Shown piece by piece: positions 23,050 to 32,687 of a stretch of DNA of 64,000 nt. Position 1 is the first letter of the stretch; every line of letters begins with the position of its first letter. The DNA lies in contig JAKSNP010000010.1 in the NCBI GenBank assembly GCA_024399655.1, positions 1-64,000 of the forward strand. Direction: 5' to 3'. The position numbers and the translations under genes are program-made. The notes below the pieces were generated by a model. That model saw nothing but the letters and a program-made list of their open reading frames with translations, was not told where the DNA came from and made no database searches. This DNA comes from Paludibacteraceae bacterium (lineage in GTDB: Bacteria; Bacteroidota; Bacteroidia; Bacteroidales; Paludibacteraceae).

Positions 23050-24926
23050 AACGAAATCAAATCATATATATAGCATCTGCTCTGCTGATCGGCTGTGGGA
23101 TTTGTATCTCGTGCGCCAATAGAGGTATCGGTCCACAAGGAGGTCCCAAGGACGAGACCCCGCCTGTGGTATTAAAAAGCACTCCGGAAAACGGGACTCT
23201 CCATTTCAACGCTCAACGCATCGAAATACAATTTGATGAATACGTGCAATTGGAAGATGTAAGCAACAACGTATTGATGTCACCTCCTCAGCAACAACCA
23301 CCTGAAATCAAATCATTAGGCAAAAAAGTACGTATTGATTTCAAAGAGCCGTTGCAAGATTCCACCACTTATACATTGGATTTCGGTGCCGCTATCGTTG
23401 ACAACAACGAGCGTAATCCGCTATCCGGATTCGTATATAGTTTTTCTACCGGAGATGTGATTGATTCGTTGGAAATCTACGGAACACTATTAAATGCGGA
23501 GGATCTGAATCCGATTAGCGGAATTACCATAGGTTATCACAGCAATTTGGAAGATTCGGCCTTCTCCACCCTTCCGTTCTGCCGCATAGGACGAACGGAC
23601 AACTATGGAGAATTCTCCATCAAAAATATTCCTCCTGGCACCTATCGATTATACGGATTAGGAGAAGCATCACGCGATTATCGCTATCAACCCGGTGACG
23701 GCGTCGCTTTTCTTGATTCCCTCATTACCCCGTATATCAATATCACCACTGAATCCGACACCATTTTCAGACGTGACACCTTGGCGGCCGACAGCAGTTT
23801 GATTCCGGATAGTATCATCACATCCGAATATTATTACTACGAGCCATCCAATCTGGTGCTGTTCTATTTCCAGGAGAACAAACAGAAAAAGTATTTTCAA
23901 CGGGCTTTGCGCGATAAGGCACATTGTTTCACTTTATATTTTGCCGGAGCTCAGGACACTTTGCCGCAACTGAAAGCACTCAGATTGCCATCCGACTCAC
24001 TGCAACAAGATTCAGCCTGGGTCGACTTTACACAATATATGTTGATTGATGCCAATCCTTCCAATGATACCATCACCTATTGGTTGACCGATTCGGCTGC
24101 TATTCGGATGGATACCATTCGATTTGAAATGACTTATCTCAAATCCGATTCATTATATGAATTGTATCCACAAACGGATACGATTCAAGCGATTTATCGT
24201 GAACCGCGATTATCGGATAAGGCTCGTGAAAACAAACGGAAAAAAGAAATGAGCACTCCGTTGGCAATCGACCTGAAGAAGCAAGGAACACTTGAAATAT
24301 ACGACACCTTAATGTTGACAAGCGCCACTCCGTTGGTGCGTATTGAGCAAGACAGCCTTCACTTATATCAGATGGTAGATACCGTCCGCAAAAAAAACGC
24401 CTTCCAACTCCAAGCTGCTGATTCGTCATATCGACGCTTTTATATCATCTTCCCGATGACTCAGAACTGCAATTACGAATTTGAATTGGACTCTGCTGCT
24501 GCTCAGGATATTTACAATAAAGTCAACATCCGAAAGAAATGCAGTTTCAATATTCGAAATATCGAAGAATACGCCAGCTTGAAAGTAATACTGAAAGACT
24601 ATGACGCTACTGCCATCATTCAACTGCTGGACGAGAAAGATACACCGGTTCGTACGCTGAAAGCCGATCCTGCTGGCACCACCTTTATGCATCTTCTACC
24701 CAAGAAATATTATCTGCGTCTTTTCCTTGACTTGAATGGTGACGGCAAATGGACCACAGGTGATTGGAGCAAGCACCAGCAACCCGAACCGGTATATTAT
24801 TGCCACAAAAAACTAAATTTACGAGCCAATTGGGACTTTGAGGAACAATTTGATTGGAAGAATATACCCATTCTGCAACAGAAACCTGAGGAAATAAAGA
24901 AGGATGCTAACCCGAATAAAAAATAA
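23046..24926 (+). CDS. large Ig-like (Big_5) domain lipoprotein
   Basis: 626 residues with a lipobox (GICISCANRG). The segment TPPVVLKSTPENGTLHFNAQRIEIQFDEYV (read in parts) is the start of a bacterial Ig-like Big_5 domain. It is followed by a prealbumin-like region with GTYRLYGLGEASRDY. The rest is beta-rich, and near the end LDLNGDGKWTTGDW is a calcium-loop-like stretch. Such proteins are conserved in Bacteroidetes next to CtpA/recN-type genes, function unknown. It is probably anchored in the outer membrane. Confidence 0.8.
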   Translation: MKRNQIIYIASALLIGCGICISCANRGIGPQGGPKDETPPVVLKSTPENGTLHFNAQRIEIQFDEYVQLEDVSNNVLMSPPQQQPPEIKSLGKKVRIDFKEPLQDSTTYTLDFGAAIVDNNERNPLSGFVYSFSTGDVIDSLEIYGTLLNAEDLNPISGITIGYHSNLEDSAFSTLPFCRIGRTDNYGEFSIKNIPPGTYRLYGLGEASRDYRYQPGDGVAFLDSLITPYINITTESDTIFRRDTLAADSSLIPDSIITSEYYYYEPSNLVLFYFQENKQKKYFQRALRDKAHCFTLYFAGAQDTLPQLKALRLPSDSLQQDSAWVDFTQYMLIDANPSNDTITYWLTDSAAIRMDTIRFEMTYLKSDSLYELYPQTDTIQAIYREPRLSDKARENKRKKEMSTPLAIDLKKQGTLEIYDTLMLTSATPLVRIEQDSLHLYQMVDTVRKKNAFQLQAADSSYRRFYIIFPMTQNCNYEFELDSAAAQDIYNKVNIRKKCSFNIRNIEEYASLKVILKDYDATAIIQLLDEKDTPVRTLKADPAGTTFMHLLPKKYYLRLFLDLNGDGKWTTGDWSKHQQPEPVYYCHKKLNLRANWDFEEQFDWKNIPILQQKPEEIKKDANPNKK

Positions 24927-25581
24927 CATTTTTGTCGCATTATTCCTGACGATCGGAATCAGTATTCAGCTGATTGCTTATTATTTGGTTCCCGACCGTC
25001 CGATATCTCTAATTAGCGGAATATTAGGTATTTGCAGCGTTGTATTGTGTTCTGTAGGTAATATTTCCACTTTCATTTTCGGATTTGCTCAAATTGCCAC
25101 TTATCTATACATTTGCTACCTCAATCAATTATACGGAAATCTTGCTATCAATGTATTTTATTTTATTGCACAGATCTACGGTCTATATGTATGGAGGAAA
25201 CGAGGCAGTTCGCTCAATTCATCCCTGATTACCCGCCATCTGTCTGCATTAAAGTTGATAATCCTGACTGTGATAATGATTGTGGCCTCCGTATTGGTGG
25301 GTTTCGTATTACAGCGATTCACCGATGATCCACAACCCTATCTGGACGCCTTTACAACGGTTCCTGCCGTGGTGGCCGAAATATTGATGGTTTTAGCCTA
25401 TCGGGAGCAGTGGTTCATCTGGTTTCTGATCGATGCCACCTATGTCGTATTATGGGCACGAACCGGTAACGCATGTATGCTTTTGCAATTTGCGTTCTGG
25501 TGTATCAATTGTGTGTACGGATTTATTCGTTGGAATCAAGCATTAGAAATTCGTAACCGGCACTCTGAAGATATTGGATGA
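24904..25581 (+). CDS. PnuC-like nicotinamide riboside/mononucleotide transporter
   Basis: 225 residues with about seven hydrophobic helices. The signature stretch YGNLAINVFYFIAQIYGLYVW and later QWFIWFLIDATYVVLWAR match the PnuC family, which carries vitamin B3-type precursors or, in some members, thiamine. It is the last gene of the operon, starting 23 bases inside the previous gene. Its 3' end overlaps the convergent deacetylase gene by 59 bases. The exact substrate is not decidable from sequence. Confidence 0.85.
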   Translation: MLTRIKNNIFVALFLTIGISIQLIAYYLVPDRPISLISGILGICSVVLCSVGNISTFIFGFAQIATYLYICYLNQLYGNLAINVFYFIAQIYGLYVWRKRGSSLNSSLITRHLSALKLIILTVIMIVASVLVGFVLQRFTDDPQPYLDAFTTVPAVVAEILMVLAYREQWFIWFLIDATYVVLWARTGNACMLLQFAFWCINCVYGFIRWNQALEIRNRHSEDIG

Positions 25582-26173
25582 CCAACGGCAAAGCGACCAA
25601 CACGTTTTTTGCCGCTTTTCGGGAATCGTGAAAAACAATTATACTGCCGTTTCTAACCAATTTTTTCACAATTTCTACTATTTGGTCTGGCGTATAATTG
25701 GGATTATAGTCATGAGTGACAATATCCCATAGATATATTCGGAAATCCTTGCGTATTTTCAGGATTTGTGATATCTTCATTCGTCCGTATGGCGGACGGA
25801 ATATACGTGCCGAATGCCAATCATGTCCCAAATTGGCGGTTATGATTTCTTCCGTCAATTGAATGTTATTTGTATAAAGCCTCAAGGTGTTTTTCCATCC
25901 TGAAATATGGTTGAACGTGTGATTGCCTATCCGGTGTCCTCTTTTTACCACTTCTTTTGCCACTTCCGGATGACGGAATACATTTTCACCGACCCAGAAA
26001 AAAGTGGCTTTTATGCCATATTCATCCAATATGTCCAATATTTGCGGAGTTATCTCCGCAATCGGTCCGTCATCAAAGGTCAAATATACACATTTGCGCT
26101 CTGAATCGCCACGCCAATGCAACGAAGGCGTCAAACGATGAAACCATTGAGGAAATTGATATAGTAGTCTCAT
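25523..26173 (-). CDS. polysaccharide deacetylase (NodB homology domain)
   Basis: 216 residues from ATG 26173, which shares a base with the TAA of the ROK gene (TAATG). The carbohydrate esterase 4 motifs are complete: TFDDGP, HRIGNHTFNH (metal His pair) and FRPPYG, with a late IIVFHDS. It removes acetyl groups from peptidoglycan or exopolysaccharide. No signal peptide is evident, although the first residues (MRLLYQFPQWFHRL) could be a short membrane-associated helix. Confidence 0.92.
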   Translation of the reverse strand: MRLLYQFPQWFHRLTPSLHWRGDSERKCVYLTFDDGPIAEITPQILDILDEYGIKATFFWVGENVFRHPEVAKEVVKRGHRIGNHTFNHISGWKNTLRLYTNNIQLTEEIITANLGHDWHSARIFRPPYGRMKISQILKIRKDFRIYLWDIVTHDYNPNYTPDQIVEIVKKLVRNGSIIVFHDSRKAAKNVLVALPLVIQYLQSAGYEFLMLDSNE

Positions 26174-27123
26174 TATATTTGCCAAGCTAAAGCAGCTGCT
26201 CCTAAAATGGCGGCATCTGCGCCATCCAATCCGGATACCGTCACTTTGATTTTACGACGCCATATCGGCAACAGGTTTTTGTTTAAAGATTCTTCGGTTG
26301 GCTCCAACAACCATTTTCCTGCATTGGTCAAACCACCGAACAAAACAACCGCTTCCGGAGACGAAAAGGATACGAAGTCTGCTATTTTTCTTCCCAATAG
26401 GCGTCCTGTATACAACCATATCTCTTTAGCTACCTCATCCCCCTGCTCTGCTGCGGAATAGACATCATAGGATGTCAAATGGTCGATAGTTCTTAAGAGA
26501 GAGGGTTTGTTCGTCTTTGTCAGTATTTCTTTTGCAGTTCTCACTACGCCGGTTGCACTCACATAAGTTTCCAGACAGCCTCTCTTCCCGCAATTGCACC
26601 GTCTGGCATTTGATGCGGCATTTGCACATACATGGCCCAATTCTCCCGCCAAGCCATCGTGTCCGTATACCACTTGCCCGTTAATAACTATACCGCTTCC
26701 CAAACCGGTTCCCAATGTGAGTTCTATAAAGTTTTTCATTCCTCTGGCAGCGCCAAATTCCATTTCTCCCAATGCAGCCGCATTGGCGTCATTGGTAATT
26801 TTGCACGGAATTTGAAATCGCCCGGCAACTAGTTCGGCAAATGGAATTTGTTCATGCCACGGAAGATTCATGGCATGTTCGATATTTCCCGTATAGATAT
26901 TGCCATTGGGAACTCCTGCTCCTATCGCCTTTACCGATCGGAGGCCGCCATACGGTTCGGTCAGATGCACGGCCGATTTGTAGAATGCATCGATATACGT
27001 GTCCACCGTTCGATAATCGGCAGTTGACAAAGACATACGGTTGAAAATATGTCCTTGTCGGTCCACCAAGCCTATCTCGCTATTGGTTCCGCCTAAATCC
27101 AATGCCAATACATAGGAAGACAT
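26173..27123 (-). CDS. ROK family sugar kinase (glucokinase-like)
   Basis: 316 residues. It has ATP-binding LALDLGGTNSEIGLVD at the N-terminus, the DGLAGELGH substrate/zinc His region and the ROK zinc site CNCGKRGCLETY. It phosphorylates glucose or a related hexose or N-acetyl sugar in the cytoplasm. It forms a two-gene unit with the deacetylase, and the DPP-IV-type gene lies 21 bases upstream. Confidence 0.92.
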   Translation of the reverse strand: MSSYVLALDLGGTNSEIGLVDRQGHIFNRMSLSTADYRTVDTYIDAFYKSAVHLTEPYGGLRSVKAIGAGVPNGNIYTGNIEHAMNLPWHEQIPFAELVAGRFQIPCKITNDANAAALGEMEFGAARGMKNFIELTLGTGLGSGIVINGQVVYGHDGLAGELGHVCANAASNARRCNCGKRGCLETYVSATGVVRTAKEILTKTNKPSLLRTIDHLTSYDVYSAAEQGDEVAKEIWLYTGRLLGRKIADFVSFSSPEAVVLFGGLTNAGKWLLEPTEESLNKNLLPIWRRKIKVTVSGLDGADAAILGAAALAWQI

Positions 27124-27144
27124 TTCCGCCTTAATTCCGGTTAC

Positions 27145-29205
27145 TTACAGGTTCTTCTCCAAAAATTCCATCAGTCTGCGATGCAGATGGTCATAATTGG
27201 AGCGTTTACGCAAGAAATGATTGTCATCAGGATAAAGTTGCATGTCAAATTGTTTGCCTGCCTTAACCAATGCATCTATAAACAATAAAGCATTTTGAGC
27301 ATGCACGTTGTCATCGGCCAATCCGTGAACCAGCAGGAGACGTCCTTGCAACTGGTCGGCCATACGAGTCAGATCGGCATGATCATAGCCGAACTCATTC
27401 ACCTGCGGACGACGCATATATCGCTCCGTATAGGCTGAATCGTACAAGCGCCAATCTATCACGGGTGCAATGGCCATGCCGCATTTAATCGGACTGCCAG
27501 GTTCACACATCGTTCTGATGGTCTGGAAGCCGCCATAGCTCCATCCTACCATCGCGATTCGCTCACCGTCTACATAATCCAATCCGGCCATGTATTTGGC
27601 TACTGAGATTTGGTCTTCTGCTTCTTTCTTACCCAAATTCATATAGGTTGCATTACACCACGCACGACCTCTACAGGCGGTTCCACGACCGTCTGCGTCA
27701 ACTACTATATAGCCTTCATTGGCCAAATATGTGCCCCAACGTTTGCGCCATTTGTTCAAAACCCGTTGACTGCCCGGACCGGAATATTGTATCAGAATAA
27801 CAGGATATTTCTTTCCTGCTTCCATATTGTTTGGCATTATGGTATAAGCGTTCAGGGTATCGCCGCGTTCGGTAGGGATCTTCGTAAATTCGGTTTTGGG
27901 CAGTTGGGCTGCTTCCCAACGTTGTTGCAAGTCGTCATTATTGAGCAGTTCCTTCACCTTCTTGCCGTCTTGCGTATACAACGTATATCGATTGGGCACT
28001 TCAAGACTTTGGTAACAATCGATATATTGTTTCATATCGTCGCTGAAAGTTAAGTCATGAGTTCCTGCTTCTTTGGTCAACATTTTGATATTGCATTTTT
28101 TCATGTCCACCGCATAAGCTTGCCGTTCCATCGGATTGGGAGCGGCCTGGTAATATACCATATTCTTCTGTTCATCCATACCATAGATGCAGGTCAGATC
28201 CATTCCGTCTTTGGTCAATTGTTTCAATTCTCTGCCGTCGGATGCATAGAGATAAGCTTGCATCCAACCGCTCTTCTCACTCAACACAACGAAACTGCCG
28301 TCGGACAACCACACCCATTGATCAAATAATGAATAATCCACATAGTATTTGTCACATTGTTCTTTATAGAAAGGATGAGTGACTGTCGTTTTGGGATTTC
28401 CGGCCAATATCTCCATGTGGTTCTGGTCGCGATTCATTTTTTGAATCAATAATTCCTGATTGGTTTCTTTGCCTTTATATGTCTCGCGCCATGTAATACG
28501 AGGTATATACCAATTGTCCATTTCGCCTAACTGCATGGTACGCGTCGTCTTGTCGGCGAAATCATATACCAAGACGGATGCCTGTGCATTATGGTCGCCT
28601 GCCTTCGGGTAGCGAAGGGAAAACAAATTGGGATATCTTAATGCTTCGCCCGTTTCATCCAGCATCTTCTGCCATGAAAAAGTGGGTACTTCGGTTTCGT
28701 CCAAACGGACAAATGCCACTTTCTTGCTATCGGGAGAGAAGGCAAACATGCAGGTTATACCGAATTCTTCTTCATACAACCAATCGGAAATGCCATACAA
28801 ATGTTCAGGATTCTTATCATCGGTTATGGCCAAATTCGTCTTAAAATCAACCTTATATACATACAGGTTATTCTGTTTGGCATATACTATATATTTGCCG
28901 TCAGGTGACATCTGAGCATCACGTATCGGCTGGTCACAGATGTCGTAACGTTTGCCTTTTTGGTCTATAAGGTAATAATTGGCCTCAAATGAATGACGGA
29001 ACAATTGCTTCTTGTTTTCATAATGCATGGTATATTGACCGGTTACTGTGGCTTTCTTTTCTACGTTTGAGCCATTCAGTACTGAATCCATCTGGTCGTC
29101 TGACATCGTTTTGGCCTTGTAGACATCACCCAACAAATCGCTCAACAAATCCGCATTGGCTGCCAACGGCAACATCATCATTAAATAAACTAATACTTTT
29201 TTCAT
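27145..29205 (-). CDS. S9B dipeptidyl peptidase IV-type serine peptidase
   Basis: 686 residues from ATG 29205; GAGG lies just upstream and the start gives a clean signal peptide (VLVYLMMMLPLAANA). A beta-propeller half (AFSPDSKKVAFVRLDE) is followed by the hydrolase domain with Ser556 in GWSYGGF, Asp631 in ADDNVH and His663 in DDNH, the DPP-IV-type triad. The Glu pair that binds the substrate N-terminus appears as YEEEFG near residue 145. It releases N-terminal X-Pro/X-Ala dipeptides in the periplasm. Confidence 0.93.
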   Translation of the reverse strand: MKKVLVYLMMMLPLAANADLLSDLLGDVYKAKTMSDDQMDSVLNGSNVEKKATVTGQYTMHYENKKQLFRHSFEANYYLIDQKGKRYDICDQPIRDAQMSPDGKYIVYAKQNNLYVYKVDFKTNLAITDDKNPEHLYGISDWLYEEEFGITCMFAFSPDSKKVAFVRLDETEVPTFSWQKMLDETGEALRYPNLFSLRYPKAGDHNAQASVLVYDFADKTTRTMQLGEMDNWYIPRITWRETYKGKETNQELLIQKMNRDQNHMEILAGNPKTTVTHPFYKEQCDKYYVDYSLFDQWVWLSDGSFVVLSEKSGWMQAYLYASDGRELKQLTKDGMDLTCIYGMDEQKNMVYYQAAPNPMERQAYAVDMKKCNIKMLTKEAGTHDLTFSDDMKQYIDCYQSLEVPNRYTLYTQDGKKVKELLNNDDLQQRWEAAQLPKTEFTKIPTERGDTLNAYTIMPNNMEAGKKYPVILIQYSGPGSQRVLNKWRKRWGTYLANEGYIVVDADGRGTACRGRAWCNATYMNLGKKEAEDQISVAKYMAGLDYVDGERIAMVGWSYGGFQTIRTMCEPGSPIKCGMAIAPVIDWRLYDSAYTERYMRRPQVNEFGYDHADLTRMADQLQGRLLLVHGLADDNVHAQNALLFIDALVKAGKQFDMQLYPDDNHFLRKRSNYDHLHRRLMEFLEKNL

Positions 29206-29355
29206 ATTATACCTCATTAATATTTACACAGTATTCTTAATATAAATTTATACATAGCGCCATTTTATTAAAATTGCTCTCACCAATAGTTCAGTATAGG
29301 ATCTCCGATACGTTAGCGAACAATCAGGCAACTATGCGTTTTAACATTTGTAACT

Positions 29356-30066
29356 TTATTTTTTACGAGTGGCCAATGACATGAACACACCCAACATCAC
29401 ACCCAACAAAGCGGCAAACAAGACGCGCCATTCGGGAGGCAACATAAAGGTGATGGTATGTGCAGGTATCCAGAACAAGGGAATGGTTTTCTTGTAGAGG
29501 AAATTCCAAATGGTGGTCCAATCCAATGATGCAAAGATTCTACCAAAATCCAGACGGGAGAAATAGCCGCTCAAAGTTCCGTTATGTTCCATAATATGAG
29601 TATCGCTCACTTTGTGCAGAACCATAAAGACGGGAGCGAAGAGACAGTTCATGAATAAAGAGACACAGAAGGCTGCCAACACATGAAACCAGGAACGACT
29701 CGTCAATATTCCGGTCTTCAGCAATTCGCCATAGCTGCAACCGTCGGGAACCAAACCGATAGTAGTGAGTACGGCGGGCACACCGGTAGAGAAAATGGTC
29801 ATCGCGGCAGTAATCAACATGCCCAAAAAGCCCCAGGTGATTCCGCGAGGTACCACTCCAAAGCCTTTAGGGGCATACTCCCCACTCCGTATACGCTGAC
29901 CTATACATTCACCGGCAGTTGATAAAATTCCGAATTTGATAAAAGCCATTAGAAAAGGATGATTGATAGTCATCCACATAAAAGCGCCATAGACCGGTTT
30001 TATTACAAAAAAGGGAAACAATACGACGATACACCCTAAAATAAAATAAAAATCTTGTTTTTTCAT
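29356..30066 (-). CDS. conserved membrane protein, unrecognised
   Basis: 236 residues with about five hydrophobic helices, starting MKKQDFYFILGCIVVLFPFFVI. The motif order (FIKFGILSTAGECIGQRI, a Gly/Trp-rich second helix, and a later WTTIWNFLY plus IPAHTITF) recalls the Mpv17/PMP22 family of channel-like proteins, but I am not certain. It is placed between the BrkB-like gene and the DPP-IV-type gene with gaps of 75 and 150 bases, so it may be its own unit. Confidence 0.6.
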   Translation of the reverse strand: MKKQDFYFILGCIVVLFPFFVIKPVYGAFMWMTINHPFLMAFIKFGILSTAGECIGQRIRSGEYAPKGFGVVPRGITWGFLGMLITAAMTIFSTGVPAVLTTIGLVPDGCSYGELLKTGILTSRSWFHVLAAFCVSLFMNCLFAPVFMVLHKVSDTHIMEHNGTLSGYFSRLDFGRIFASLDWTTIWNFLYKKTIPLFWIPAHTITFMLPPEWRVLFAALLGVMLGVFMSLATRKK

Positions 30067-30141
30067 ATTTCTGTTCTACATTATTTACCTGTTATCTATA
30101 CCGATTGAAGGACTCTTGAACGGAATCGTTTGATTCATTTC

Positions 30142-31440
30142 TTATAAATCGATCACCAATATGTCATTCAAGGAATTATGTTTATGCTTCATTTCGGCAA
30201 ATCTTGTCCAAAATTCCTGCAATTCACGCGGCGCATGTACCAGGAACTGCTCTGCCCCCTGTGAATCTATACGTTCAAAAATCATACCAACCGTTATGAT
30301 ATGCGTATCCATTGCTGGTTGATAAGTACGTTCTTCTTTGCCTTCCACAAATACGGCGCGCAGCACTTTCACATCTTCCATGCGGCTCAACAAACGGCTT
30401 ACCAAACGGATGGGAAGGTGATAGGTATGCGCCAGCTCTTTGGCTGTCATCGGGCTCTCATCCTTATTGAAACGGTCGATTATCACATTAAGCAGGAATA
30501 GCATGATACAATCCTTATATCTGCGCGACATAAAATTCAAGTCGTCTTCGTATTCAAAATCTTCTTTATTCTGAATACTGTATGATATTTGGGCTCCTAC
30601 CAAAATCAATATACTGGACCATTGCAGCCACATCAACATCAAGGGGATAGATGCAAATGCACCATATACGATACTCGTCCTACTCAAAAATACAATGATA
30701 TAGACGGATAGAGATTGAAGCAATTGGAAGAGCGTTCCGATTAGGATACCGGGAATCAAGGCCGGTATTAAACGGACTTTTGTATTGGGTATAGCCCAAT
30801 ACATCCACACGAACACAAGACAGATAAAGGCATAACTGACCACCTTTACCAGCCAGGTCTGCATATTCCTCAATATTTCTACTTCCTGCAAGGCTGAAGC
30901 TGCGGAGTTGAGGAATATACTCAAACCGGATGTAACCACAATCAATACCGGTATCAGGAAAAGAATACAGATATAGTTGGTCAATTGTTTGCCGATTTGA
31001 CGAACGCCCTTCACATTCCAAATTCCGTTGAAGGCTATCTCCACATTACGGAAAAAGAAATATACGGCACATATCAATATGATCAGGCCGATACCGATAA
31101 ATGCGCCACCTTGGGCCGTATCCAAATAACGTTGTACAAAACCCATTATGGTCGGCACCAGATTCATTTCACCTAAAAAAGAAGCGGTCAGCTTCTCTTC
31201 TATCATTGCTTCAAATCCAAACCCTTTGGCTATTGCCAGAATCATTGCCAATATGGGCACTATGGCAAACAACAACGAATAGGTCAAGCCGTTGGCCAAC
31301 AGATTGATTCGTTTGGCACCGAAGCCGCGAGCGGTCAATATGATGGTCTGCATCGTTGCATATCCGGCTTTGGCTCTACCGGTTACATCTGCCCCGGTCA
31401 CTCGCCATACATCTGTAGAAAAGAAATTTTTCAGACTCAT
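30142..31440 (-). CDS. YihY/BrkB family membrane protein
   Basis: 432 residues. The N-terminal two-thirds hold six transmembrane helices with the family's signatures (GLTYSLLFAIVPILAMILAI split as read, and VYGAFASIPLMLMWLQWSS). The C-terminal ~150 residues are soluble and contain a winged-helix-like segment (MTAKELAHTYHLPIRLVSRLLSRM). This tail is also seen in other Bacteroidetes members. The family was once named RNase BN; the true function is unknown, perhaps transport. It follows the thioesterase gene after 30 bases. Confidence 0.88.
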   Translation of the reverse strand: MSLKNFFSTDVWRVTGADVTGRAKAGYATMQTIILTARGFGAKRINLLANGLTYSLLFAIVPILAMILAIAKGFGFEAMIEEKLTASFLGEMNLVPTIMGFVQRYLDTAQGGAFIGIGLIILICAVYFFFRNVEIAFNGIWNVKGVRQIGKQLTNYICILFLIPVLIVVTSGLSIFLNSAASALQEVEILRNMQTWLVKVVSYAFICLVFVWMYWAIPNTKVRLIPALIPGILIGTLFQLLQSLSVYIIVFLSRTSIVYGAFASIPLMLMWLQWSSILILVGAQISYSIQNKEDFEYEDDLNFMSRRYKDCIMLFLLNVIIDRFNKDESPMTAKELAHTYHLPIRLVSRLLSRMEDVKVLRAVFVEGKEERTYQPAMDTHIITVGMIFERIDSQGAEQFLVHAPRELQEFWTRFAEMKHKHNSLNDILVIDL

Positions 31441-31470
31441 AGTCGCTTCTTATTGTGACTTTTTGGTTTT

Positions 31471-31833
31471 TTACAGTTTACTCATAAAGCGCTCGGCATT
31501 CACGCGCACACGCTCGTGGGTGGCGATAGCAATCTCTTCGCCGTCGGAATTCACCACGCGAATCAAAAAACAGAATTTCTTGTCATCAATCACATCCTTC
31601 AGACAAGCCGTACAGGAAACCGTATCGCCTACTTTGGTGGCTTTCTCATGTTGAATATCAATATGAACGCCAACGGTTGTATAGCCGTCAGGCAGATCTT
31701 CTATACACATACAGGCCGTGCTCTCCATCAGAGCTACCACTGCTGGAGTTGCATATACGGGCAACAGACCGGAACCTTGACGCTCGGCTGTCAATTCGGA
31801 TGTTACGGTTAATTGTTGAGTTTTAAGTATCAT
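31471..31833 (-). CDS. hot-dog fold thioesterase (FlK-like)
   Basis: 120 residues, single hot-dog domain. PVYATPAVVALMESTA, then YTTVGVHIDIQHEKATKVGD, are typical of the fluoroacetyl-CoA thioesterase-like family, with the Thr/Glu/His set (T in ATP, E in MEST, H in IQHE). It probably hydrolyses an acyl-CoA in the cytoplasm; substrate unknown. It is first in a transcript with the BrkB-like gene and has its own promoter. Confidence 0.85.
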   Translation of the reverse strand: MILKTQQLTVTSELTAERQGSGLLPVYATPAVVALMESTACMCIEDLPDGYTTVGVHIDIQHEKATKVGDTVSCTACLKDVIDDKKFCFLIRVVNSDGEEIAIATHERVRVNAERFMSKL

Positions 31834-31865
31834 ATGTCAAGTATATTTGCATCTGTTTCAGCCTG

Positions 31866-31897
31866 CAAAATTAGTAATTTATTTTGATATATGCAAA
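31866..31897 (-). promoter_or_regulatory. promoter of the thioesterase gene
   Basis: On the minus strand, TTTG (31894-31897) and TAATTTTG (31866-31873) are 20 bases apart. Confidence 0.8.
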
Positions 31898-31902
31898 TTT
31901 TA

Positions 31903-31934
31903 TTTGCACAAGTTGTAGAAAAGCAGTATCTTTG
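31903..31934 (+). promoter_or_regulatory. promoter of the DUF2461 gene
   Basis: TTTG (31903-31906) and TATCTTTG (31927-31934) are 20 bases apart. The -33 boxes of this and the divergent thioesterase promoter are only 5 bases apart. Confidence 0.8.
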
Positions 31935-31978
31935 CAACGCGAAACAAAGGATTTGTTCATCGTTCAACTATTATTTCT

Positions 31979-32644
31979 ATGCAGGCTACTTTAAATTTCT
32001 TGCGCGATCTGTCCGCAAACAACAATCGGGAATGGTTCAATAGCAATAAAGACCGTTATATTGCATGCCACGAACATTTCCTCGCTTTTAGCGAGAAGTA
32101 TATTGATATGCTTTCATCCGTCGACCCTTCTATTCAAGGATTGATGCCTAAAGACTGCATCTGGCGCATATATCGTGACACTCGTTTCAGTAACGACAAA
32201 CGCCCATATAAAGAATGGTTTGGAGTATTTCCTGCGGCGGAAGGAGGTCGTAGAAGTCCGCACGCAGGATATTATCTGCATATACAGCCCGGGCATTGTA
32301 TGTTTGCCGGAGGAATATGGTGTCCCGACAATAACCTGTTACGCCAATTGAGAAATGAAATTTTGGCCAACGATGACGAAATAGCTGAGATTATGCAAAT
32401 GCCACAATGGAAAAAATATTTTGGCGATTTCGATAGCGAATATATGCTGAAACGATTGCCTTTGGAATTTGCAAATAGAGAAATGTCGAATCAGGTAGCC
32501 GAATGGATCAAAAGAAAAGCATATACATTCAGCACTCCTCTGTCTGACGCACAGATTTGTTCACCGGATATTATGAACGACTTGAAAGAAATAGCACAAA
32601 CGGCCTACCCTATGATTCGATTCTTGAACTACGTTTTCGAATAG
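31979..32644 (+). CDS. DUF2461 family protein
   Basis: 221 residues. FLRDLSANNNREWFNSNKDRY, RIYRDTRFSNDKRPYKEWFG and YYLHIQPGHCMFAGGIWCP are the conserved blocks of DUF2461, a widespread cytoplasmic family of unknown function. It is a single gene with its own promoter, flanked by minus-strand genes on both sides. Confidence 0.9.
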   Translation: MQATLNFLRDLSANNNREWFNSNKDRYIACHEHFLAFSEKYIDMLSSVDPSIQGLMPKDCIWRIYRDTRFSNDKRPYKEWFGVFPAAEGGRRSPHAGYYLHIQPGHCMFAGGIWCPDNNLLRQLRNEILANDDEIAEIMQMPQWKKYFGDFDSEYMLKRLPLEFANREMSNQVAEWIKRKAYTFSTPLSDAQICSPDIMNDLKEIAQTAYPMIRFLNYVFE

Positions 32645-32687
32645 TCGGGCAGCCTATTTTCTATTCTGAGACACAATCCGATAACTG

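Noticed and set aside
24700-24930. NAD- or thiamine-type riboswitch controlling the PnuC-like transporter
   Set aside because: The gene starts inside the preceding coding sequence; no free leader or riboswitch motif.
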